Assembly: GCA_031269635.1 (NCBI GenBank)
Contig: JAISYY010000269.1
Location: 1 to 13,677 of the forward strand
DNA: 13,677 bases
From: Tannerella sp.
GTDB taxonomy: Bacteria; Bacteroidota; Bacteroidia; Bacteroidales; Tannerellaceae
Reading direction: 5' to 3'
The translations under genes were made by a program, and so were the position numbers. The notes under the pieces were generated by a model, which did no database searches, had not been told where the DNA came from, and saw only the letters and a program-made list of their open reading frames with translations. Each line of letters starts with the position of its first letter. Within the stretch, counting starts at the first letter, position 1. Shown here in pieces: positions 8,075 through 13,677 of the stretch.

Positions 8075-8119
8075 TGCCCGGAAAAGTGAAAAAGCTTTCC
8101 GGGCATTCTCTTTTTTTTT
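8075..8119 (+). terminator. Rho-independent terminator of the sigma/anti-sigma/susCD cluster
   Basis: The arms TGCCCGGAAA (8075-8084) and TTTCCGGGCA (8096-8105) are perfectly complementary over 10 bp with an 11-nt loop. A run of nine T (8111-8119) follows on the + strand. It lies 24 bp after the susD stop codon. On the minus strand the stem is not followed by a T-run, so it mainly serves the + genes. It separates them from the convergent regulator gene, whose own terminator I could not identify. Confidence 0.9.
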
Positions 8120-8165
8120 GATATGACAGGGATCGGGCGGAGCGGAATCCGCGCCTTCAGGGATG

Positions 8166-11100
8166 TTATGATTCCCGGCCGTCGTCCGGCGGGGTGTCAT
8201 GCGCTCCTTTCCGGAAGACTGACGGCGACATGCCGAACTGGGTCTTGAAGCATTTGCTGAAGTAGAAGGGGTCGTTGATGCCGACGCGGTAGGATACTTC
8301 GGATACGGTGAACTCGTCGGTTTGCAGCAGTTCGGCTGCTTTTTTCATTCGTATGATGCGGATGTATTCGTTCGGGGAATAGCCGGTTATGCCTTTGACT
8401 TTTTTGTAGAATATCGTCCGGCCTACTTTCATTTGCTGTGCGAAGTCGTCCACCGAGAAGCCGGTGTTCGACATGTTTTTTTCGAGTATGGCGTGCAGTT
8501 TTTCCGTAAACCGTTTGTCCCGGTCGTTTGTACAGAGGGAGGCATGGAGGATTCCCGGTTCCGACGAATATTTTTTCCGCAGCGTTTCCCGCTGTTCCAT
8601 CAGCGTGAAGATGCGTGCGAGCAGGAGTTTTATGCTGAAGGGTTTGGAGATGTAGGCGTCGGCGCCGTTTTCAAAGCCTTCGATCATGTTTTCCTGCGTG
8701 CTCAGGGCCGTCAGCAGGATTACGGGGATGTGGCTTGTCGTGAAATCGGATTTCAGGCGGCGTGTGACTTCAAAGCCGTTCATGTTAGGCATCCGCACGT
8801 CGCACAGGATGAGGTCGTATTCTTCGTTTCCGGTTTTGTCGAGGCCCTGTTTGCCGTCTTCCGCCGTATCGGTTTCAAAATATACGCCGAGTTCGTCGTG
8901 GAGGAATTGCCGCACATCGCTGTCGTCCTCGATGATGAGTATGCGGTACGGGTTGAGGGGTTTTTTAAAGGAATCATTCCTTGCGGGCATTTCCGGGAAA
9001 TCCTTGTGAATGGCGTTCGATACCTCCTGCATCAGGATGTTGTTCGGCACGAGGAAGTCGTTTTCCCGGTATTTGGACTTATCGAGGGGAAGCGTGACGG
9101 TGAAGACGGAGCCGCCCCCCTCGTTTTCGTTGAAGAAGATATGTCCCTGGTGCACGTTTACCAGTTCGTGCGTCAGGTGAAGCCCGATGCCGGAACTTTC
9201 CGAAGCGAAACTGCTTTGCATAAAACGCTTGAACAGTTCGCCCTGTTTTTCTTTCGGGATGCCCACGCCGTTGTCGGCAATCTGTATGTGCAGGCATTTG
9301 CCGGCGGGGTCGGTGATTACGGTGAGCGTTATTTTGCCGCCGGAAGGCGTATATTTAAATGCGTTGGAGAGCAGGTTGTAGGCAATTTTATCTACCTTTT
9401 CCTTGTCGATGTACGTCTTGCAACTGTTCGACGGCGATATGAAACGGAAGTCCATGTTTTTGGACTGTGCAATGTCCCTGAAACTGTAAAAGATTTCTTT
9501 CAGGAAGGCGATAACGTCCGTTTCTTCGAGGGAGAGTGCGAGTTTGCCGTTCTGCATTTTCCGGAACTCAAGCAACTGGTTGATGAGCCGCAGCAGCCGT
9601 TTGGTACTTTTATCCATGATGAGCAGCGGCGACAGCAGTTCTTTAGGCAGGAGGCCGGCGTTCTGTTCCATTTTCTCAAGTCCCCCCTTGATGAGCGTGA
9701 GCGGGGTGCGGAACTCGTGCGATATGTTGGTGAAGAATACGAGTTTGTAGTTCGTCAGTTGCTCTTCGAGTTTTATCCGGTGGTTGAGCCGGGCGAAGTT
9801 GCGGGTGATGCGGTAGGCTGCGTACAGGATACCGGTGATCAGGAAGGCATACAGCAGGTAGGCGTAGGCGGTTTTCCAGGAAGGAGGCCTTATCGTTATC
9901 CGCATGACAGCCTGGCGCGAATCCCAGACGCCGGCGCTGTTGCTTGCCTTTACGCGGAGCGTGTATTTTCCCGGCGGGATGTTTTTGTAGGAGGCGCGGT
10001 TTTCGGTGGCGGCGGCGCTCCACGTACGGTCGTAGTTTTCGAGGATGCAGGAATATTTCGTCATGCCGGACTCTGCGAAGTTGAACGTAGAGAAGTCGAT
10101 GGAGAACGTGTTTTGCGTGTGGTTCAGCACGATTCCGTCCGAATGGGAGATGGAGCGGGACATGGGCGCCTTGCGGTCGCTTGCGGTCGTTTCGATGCCG
10201 TTGACGGTGAGGCTGGTGAAAACGATGGGCGAAGAATAGGCGTTTTTTTTCAGCGTCGAGGGGTCGATGACGACCAGCCCGTGGTTGGAGCCGAAGATCA
10301 GTTCGCCGTAGTCGTTCATGCAGGCGCTGTTTTCGCAGTAAGCGTTGCCCAGGCCGTAGATGGAGAAGGAATAGTTTTCAAACGTGTTGTCCCGCGTCAG
10401 CAGGCGCGAGATGCCGTATTCCGTCGTTATCCAGATGTTGTTGAAGCGGTCCTCGGCGAGCGACTGGATGGTATTGTTGACGAGGCCGTTTTCCGTCGTG
10501 AAACTTTGGAAGGAAAGCGATTCGTAATTACCTTCCGGCTTGCAGACGCTAAGTCCCGAACTTGCGGCCCCGATCCATATATTACCCCTGCTGTCGCACA
10601 GCAGGGCGCGAATCTCGTTGTTCTTCAGTTGCCCTCCCTGGTAGTTGTAATGGTAGTATTTTGCCGGGTCGCCGATGAGGGAATCGGGGTTGAAGACGAA
10701 AAGCCCGTCGTCGCAGCCGCACCACATCATGCCGTTCTTGTCTTCGCTTATGACGCGCATTTGCCGCACGGAATAGTTGTAGTTGAGGAAATGGCGGAAG
10801 GAGAAGTTGCCGTCCGCATCCTCGACGGCGAGGTCGAGGCCGCCTCCGAAGGTAGCGATCCACATGCGTCCCCTGGAATCCCGGTGCATGTGGAAGATGT
10901 TGTTGTCGGCCAGCGAAGCGGGGTCGGCGGCGTCGTTGCGGTACCAGGCGTTGCCGATGCAGAGGCCGTTCCCGCGGCTGCCGAGCCATGTCCGTCCTTT
11001 CGTGTCCCTGATGATTTCATAGATGCTCGACGGGTAGGACTGTTTCCGCAGCACCTGCGTCATCTGCCCGTCGTATTCGTAAACTTGCCCTTTGCGCGTG

Positions 11101-12455
11101 CCGACGAGGATATTCCCGTTCTCCGCCTTGCGTATCAGCCGTATCGTGTTGGAGCGGTCCATCCTCCGGCGGTCTTCCGGGTAGATGCGCCTTACGTCTT
11201 CGTTCATGACCGTGAGCATGGATATTCCCGCATGGTCGGTTCCGACCCAGATGGCGCCCGAACGGTCTTCAATGACGTTGTGGAGGAAATCGGCGCCGAT
11301 GGGGCTGCTGCCGTCGACGGACGAGGTGAAGTGGCGCATTTGCCCGGACGCGGCATGGTAGGCGAACAGTCCGTTGCCGTAGGTCGATATCCAGATGATG
11401 TTGCGCGAATCGTGTACGATGCTGTAACGTTCGTAGTCAACGTATCCGATTTTGTCGCCGGGGATGAGGGTGAAGACCTTCGATGTGTTTTCTTCCCGGT
11501 TTATGTACCACAGTTTCCCGCTGTGGTTATAGATCCATTCGTTGCCTTTGTTGTCGGTGATGACGGTGCCGGACCTGGGGTCTTCCGGCAGGAGGCGGTT
11601 GCCGCGTACGGTTTTCCCGTCGCGGATGTTATGCGTGAAGACGCCTCCGGCTGTCAGGATGATGAGTTCGTCGCCGAGAAGAAAGGCGCCCGTCGGCGTA
11701 TGCTGTCCGGCGGAGGGCAGGAAGGCGGCGCTTTCTTCCGTTTTCGACGGGACGTCGTACGTTATGATTTCGCCGTTGCGGGTGATGAAGAATATTTTCC
11801 GTTCGCTGTCGCTTACGGCAAAACGGAAGTCCCGTTGGCGGTCGACCGTCCGGCTTCCTTCCTCCGAGATGACGGCGAGACCCTGCTGCGTTCCTATCCA
11901 GACCGTGTTCCCGGGACTTTCGTGGACGAAGGATACGCGGTTGTCGGGCAGGTTGCGGGTATCTTTGGAATAGACCGTGGAGGAGAACCGGCCGTCGCCG
12001 TAACGTACGTGCCGTGCGCCGTTGCCGTTGTTGTGGTACAGCCACACGCCGGCGCTGTCCGTTATGAGGAGGCCGGTGTAGCGCTGGTGCAGATCGCCGC
12101 TGCCGGTATAGTCGATGAAGCAGTCGTGCTTGAGGTCGTAGCAGCTATAACATTCCCGCGTGGTCGAAATCCAGATAAAACCGTTCCCGTCTTCCCGGAC
12201 GATACCCGTGCGCTGGTCGGCAAGCGATATGTGCCGGTCGGGGCCGGGACGCAGGGTCATGAACGAACTGCCGTCGTAGCGGCACAGGCCGTCCAGCGTG
12301 GAGATCCATATAAAGCCTTTGCTGTCCTGGTAGAAGTGGCGCACGGTATTGTTTGCAAGTCCGTTGTCGGTGCGTATCTGCGTCGAACGTATTTCTATTT
12401 CCGCATGGCATACGACCGACAGCAGGAGATGTATCAAAAGGATATATGTTTTCAT
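8166..12455 (-). CDS. Hybrid two-component system sensor/regulator (one-component HTCS)
   Basis: A 1429-residue inner-membrane protein that joins a whole two-component system in one chain. Numbered from the chosen start: signal peptide 1-18 (MKTYILLIHLLLSVVCHA); a periplasmic double beta-propeller (about 30-740) made of at least eleven Reg_prop repeats of the type DSKGFIWIST-DGL; a Y_Y_Y domain (about 778-845); a membrane helix (about 861-882); and HisKA with phospho-acceptor H913 in NISHEFRTPLTL. These are followed by an ATPase domain with N-box N1031, DNGVGIP (from D1061) and GIGLHL (from 1089); a receiver domain with acidic pair 1177-1178, phospho-acceptor D1219 (LILCDVRMP), T1249 and K1271; and an AraC-type DNA-binding domain (about 1333-1416). 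All catalytic residues look intact. The frame extends upstream to 12536, but a -7-like element at 12498-12491 would lie inside that extension. ATG 12455 (or 12467) is therefore preferred. HTCS proteins usually bind a glycan breakdown product and activate neighbouring susCD genes. Here the target is uncertain. Confidence 0.95.
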   Translation of the reverse strand: MKTYILLIHLLLSVVCHAEIEIRSTQIRTDNGLANNTVRHFYQDSKGFIWISTLDGLCRYDGSSFMTLRPGPDRHISLADQRTGIVREDGNGFIWISTTRECYSCYDLKHDCFIDYTGSGDLHQRYTGLLITDSAGVWLYHNNGNGARHVRYGDGRFSSTVYSKDTRNLPDNRVSFVHESPGNTVWIGTQQGLAVISEEGSRTVDRQRDFRFAVSDSERKIFFITRNGEIITYDVPSKTEESAAFLPSAGQHTPTGAFLLGDELIILTAGGVFTHNIRDGKTVRGNRLLPEDPRSGTVITDNKGNEWIYNHSGKLWYINREENTSKVFTLIPGDKIGYVDYERYSIVHDSRNIIWISTYGNGLFAYHAASGQMRHFTSSVDGSSPIGADFLHNVIEDRSGAIWVGTDHAGISMLTVMNEDVRRIYPEDRRRMDRSNTIRLIRKAENGNILVGTRKGQVYEYDGQMTQVLRKQSYPSSIYEIIRDTKGRTWLGSRGNGLCIGNAWYRNDAADPASLADNNIFHMHRDSRGRMWIATFGGGLDLAVEDADGNFSFRHFLNYNYSVRQMRVISEDKNGMMWCGCDDGLFVFNPDSLIGDPAKYYHYNYQGGQLKNNEIRALLCDSRGNIWIGAASSGLSVCKPEGNYESLSFQSFTTENGLVNNTIQSLAEDRFNNIWITTEYGISRLLTRDNTFENYSFSIYGLGNAYCENSACMNDYGELIFGSNHGLVVIDPSTLKKNAYSSPIVFTSLTVNGIETTASDRKAPMSRSISHSDGIVLNHTQNTFSIDFSTFNFAESGMTKYSCILENYDRTWSAAATENRASYKNIPPGKYTLRVKASNSAGVWDSRQAVMRITIRPPSWKTAYAYLLYAFLITGILYAAYRITRNFARLNHRIKLEEQLTNYKLVFFTNISHEFRTPLTLIKGGLEKMEQNAGLLPKELLSPLLIMDKSTKRLLRLINQLLEFRKMQNGKLALSLEETDVIAFLKEIFYSFRDIAQSKNMDFRFISPSNSCKTYIDKEKVDKIAYNLLSNAFKYTPSGGKITLTVITDPAGKCLHIQIADNGVGIPKEKQGELFKRFMQSSFASESSGIGLHLTHELVNVHQGHIFFNENEGGGSVFTVTLPLDKSKYRENDFLVPNNILMQEVSNAIHKDFPEMPARNDSFKKPLNPYRILIIEDDSDVRQFLHDELGVYFETDTAEDGKQGLDKTGNEEYDLILCDVRMPNMNGFEVTRRLKSDFTTSHIPVILLTALSTQENMIEGFENGADAYISKPFSIKLLLARIFTLMEQRETLRKKYSSEPGILHASLCTNDRDKRFTEKLHAILEKNMSNTGFSVDDFAQQMKVGRTIFYKKVKGITGYSPNEYIRIIRMKKAAELLQTDEFTVSEVSYRVGINDPFYFSKCFKTQFGMSPSVFRKGAHDTPPDDGRES

Positions 12456-12487
12456 AATTCTTATCATGGCGAAAACGCAGTTCAATG

Positions 12488-12532
12488 ATGCAAATATACG
12501 TCTTTTTTGCAATTTATCCCGGATATTTGCAT
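12488..12532. promoter_or_regulatory. 10-bp perfect inverted repeat across the divergent promoter region
   Basis: ATGCAAATAT (12488-12497) and ATATTTGCAT (12523-12532) are exact inverted copies separated by 25 bp. The left arm covers the -7-like element of the minus-strand HTCS gene and the right arm contains the -33 element of the plus-strand nuclease gene. Part of the match comes from both promoters using TATTTG-like words, but the identity extends beyond them. It could be an operator shared by both genes. Confidence 0.4.
12491..12498 (-). promoter_or_regulatory. Candidate -7 element of the HTCS gene promoter
   Basis: Read on the minus strand this is TATATTTG, a full match to the Bacteroides -7 consensus TAnnTTTG. 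No TTTG or TTG occurs at the expected -33 distance, so the promoter is weak or activator-dependent. Transcription would begin near 12484, giving a short leader to ATG 12467 or 12455 and excluding the longer start at 12536. Confidence 0.45.
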
Positions 12533-12557
12533 ACAATTAAAAACATGCTTACTTTTG
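12526..12557 (+). promoter_or_regulatory. Bacteroides-type promoter of the nuclease gene
   Basis: TTTG at 12526-12529 and TACTTTTG at 12550-12557 match the -33 (TTTG) and -7 (TAnnTTTG) consensus of the Bacteroidota primary sigma factor. The spacer is 20 nt, within the usual 19-21. Transcription would start about 15 bases before the ATG at 12579. The leader is A-rich with only a weak AGG as Shine-Dalgarno, as is common in this phylum. Confidence 0.7.
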
Positions 12558-12578
12558 ACAAAATAAAAACAGGCAGAT

Positions 12579-13589
12579 ATGTACGGGAAATTAGCAACAG
12601 AAGAAAAAAGTTTCGTCCGTTTCGACTGGGCGATGAAGCGGCTGCTTTGCAGCAAGGCCGATTACGTAGTACCGGAAGGCTTCCTTACGGTGCTGCTGGG
12701 CGAGAACGTGAAGATCGTCGGCATCGGCGAAAGAGAAGACCATGGGACAAAAGCCGACGAAATGGACATCCTGGCCGAAAACGACGCGAAAGAACCTTTT
12801 ATTATCGAAATACAACACTGTCATCTGGCAGATTATTTTCACCAGACGTATTTCGGCGTATCGAAACCTGTAACCGGGCGTATAAAAATAGGGCAAGACT
12901 ATACGTATGTCCGGAAGGTATATCACATCGACATCGTATATTTCAAGCTGGACCGGGGCGAGGATTACGTCTATCACGGCGGCGTGCCGTACCGCGGCAT
13001 CCACCACGGCGATGAACTGCAATTGACGCCGGGACAGCGGGCGTTTTTTACCAGGCAGACGTCCCCCGGACTGTCTGCCGAATACTATATCCTGAAGGTA
13101 AAGGATTTCGACGGTTATGCAAAGGACCGCTTAGACGAGTGGATCTATTACCTCAAGAACGACGCAATCCCGGAGAGTTTTACGGCTCCGGGTCTGCGTG
13201 AAGCGCGTGAACGGTTGCCGGTCGATAATCTGTCCCGCTCCGAGTGGGCGGCTTACGAAGCGCAACTCATGCAATATTCACACGAATACAGTATCCTTCA
13301 GACAGCCATGGACGAAGGCCTTACGCAAGGCCGGGCGGAAGGCCATGCAAAAGGTCTTACAGAAAGCCTTGCAAAGGGTCTTGCAGAAGGCTATGCGAAG
13401 GGCCTTGCGGAAGACGAAGAAGAACAGAAGAAACTGCAGGAAGCGATGGAAATAAAAGCGAAAGCGCTTGCACAAAAGGACAGCATAATAGCAAATGCAG
13501 TCAAAAACCTTACCGCACAGGGCATGTCGCCTCAGCAGATCGCACAAATTCTGCAGTCGGACGTCGAAGAGGTCAGGAAAAATATTTAA
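12579..13589 (+). CDS. Rpn family recombination-promoting nuclease / PD-(D/E)XK nuclease family putative transposase
   Basis: A 336-residue protein of the PDDEXK_2-type family (Rpn/YhgA-like), thought to nick or cut DNA and promote RecA-independent recombination. Seen in the sequence: an N-terminal part typical of the family (FDWAMKRLLCSKADYVVPEG, residues 15-34); the nuclease core with D63 in EMDILAEND and E77-I-Q79 in IIEIQ, which fits the D-x(13)-ExQ variant of the PD-(D/E)XK site; and the conserved downstream YFHQTYFGVSKPV...GQDY stretch. The tail (residues 247-278) is eight tandem four-residue units of GLAE/GxAK type, followed by a charged coiled-coil-like segment. It ends in a small helix-turn-helix-like LTAQGMSPQQIAQILQSDVEEV. 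The gene has its own promoter and lies back to back with the HTCS gene. No terminal inverted repeats or target duplications were seen, so it is not a recognisable insertion sequence here. Partners and true in vivo role are unknown. Confidence 0.88.
   Translation: MYGKLATEEKSFVRFDWAMKRLLCSKADYVVPEGFLTVLLGENVKIVGIGEREDHGTKADEMDILAENDAKEPFIIEIQHCHLADYFHQTYFGVSKPVTGRIKIGQDYTYVRKVYHIDIVYFKLDRGEDYVYHGGVPYRGIHHGDELQLTPGQRAFFTRQTSPGLSAEYYILKVKDFDGYAKDRLDEWIYYLKNDAIPESFTAPGLREARERLPVDNLSRSEWAAYEAQLMQYSHEYSILQTAMDEGLTQGRAEGHAKGLTESLAKGLAEGYAKGLAEDEEEQKKLQEAMEIKAKALAQKDSIIANAVKNLTAQGMSPQQIAQILQSDVEEVRKNI
13317..13412 (+). repeat. Eight in-frame 12-bp tandem repeats in the nuclease gene
   Basis: Eight consecutive 12-bp units encode four-residue blocks: GLTQ, GRAE, GHAK, GLTE, SLAK, GLAE, GYAK, GLAE. 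DNA identity is high (for example GGCCTTGCGGAA and GGTCTTGCAGAA), so unit number could change by slippage without shifting the frame. Tails of this kind are common in the Rpn/PDDEXK transposase family and probably form a helix. Confidence 0.85.
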
Positions 13590-13627
13590 TAAGATTTTTT
13601 TTACGCAAAGCGGTAATTCCAACGCCG

Positions 13628-13650
13628 GAGGTTATGATGGTGATAACCTC
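13628..13650 (+). terminator. Possible weak terminator hairpin after the nuclease gene
   Basis: GAGGTTAT (13628-13635) and ATAACCTC (13643-13650) form a perfect 8-bp stem with a 7-nt loop, 38 bp after the stop codon. The following bases (TCGCTATCTTTATCTTCT) are T-rich but not a clean T-run. It may be a weak terminator or a leader element of a gene beyond the window. The rest of 13590-13677 shows no gene. Confidence 0.35.
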
Positions 13651-13677
13651 TCGCTATCTTTATCTTCTATATATAAT

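Noticed and set aside
8136..8154. GC-rich hairpin as terminator of the HTCS gene
   Set aside because: The stem is interrupted by a bulge and no T-run follows it on the minus strand, so it does not qualify as an intrinsic terminator.
8322..12488. A 1388-codon open reading frame on the + strand, antisense to the HTCS gene
   Set aside because: It is in exact register with the HTCS codons, and its product is a low-complexity-like string rich in Val, Phe, Gly and Arg with no domain I recognise. The minus-strand reading contains every HTCS domain with intact catalytic residues.
12456..12536. N-terminal extension of the HTCS to an ATG at 12536
   Set aside because: The extension would precede a good signal peptide with a basic, non-secretory stretch, and it contains the candidate -7 promoter element of the gene.
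12485..13015. A 176-codon + strand frame overlapping the start of the nuclease gene
   Set aside because: It is an out-of-frame shadow rich in Arg and Gly with no recognisable domain, whereas the 12579 frame carries the nuclease motifs and a well-placed promoter.
13317..13412. CRISPR-like array from the short regular repeats
   Set aside because: The units are 12 bp, contiguous without spacers and in frame with the nuclease protein.

Overview
The window reads as a chromosomal segment of a Bacteroidales bacterium (Bacteroidota). The evidence is a SusC/SusD outer-membrane pair, a FecR-type anti-sigma factor with an ECF sigma factor, a one-protein hybrid two-component system, Bacteroides-type promoters (TTTG about 20 nt before TAnnTTTG) and weak Shine-Dalgarno sequences. 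Base composition is roughly balanced. The genus cannot be fixed from this sequence.

Layout, left to right. Bases 2-571 (+) are the 3' end of the methylmalonyl-CoA mutase large subunit, holding the B12-binding domain. A 177-bp gap with one palindromic repeat-like element precedes a fluoride channel gene, crcB (749-1120, +). Next is a transport and signalling cluster, all on +: ECF sigma factor (1178-1708), FecR-like anti-sigma factor (1809-2747), a SusC-like TonB-dependent transporter with an N-terminal STN signalling domain (2888-6268), and a SusD-like lipoprotein (6299-8050). A clear intrinsic terminator follows. Convergent to it is a 1429-residue hybrid two-component regulator (12455-8166, -). 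Divergent from that regulator is a PD-(D/E)XK nuclease of the Rpn/putative transposase family (12579-13589, +).

How the parts probably work together: SusC and SusD form a lidded importer for an unidentified ligand. The STN domain of SusC is expected to contact the periplasmic part of the anti-sigma factor, which would then release the sigma factor and raise expression of the cluster. The hybrid two-component protein would sense an oligosaccharide-like ligand in the periplasm and act on DNA through its AraC-type domain. It may control the same SusC/D pair or a locus elsewhere. No glycoside hydrolase, lyase, sulfatase or peptidase is present, so the substrate cannot be named.

I do not see a clearly new system. 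The most interesting signals are regulatory: an ECF-promoter-like element ending only a few bases before the anti-sigma start codon, two dyads between the anti-sigma and susC genes, and a 10-bp perfect inverted repeat lying over both divergent promoters at 12488-12532.
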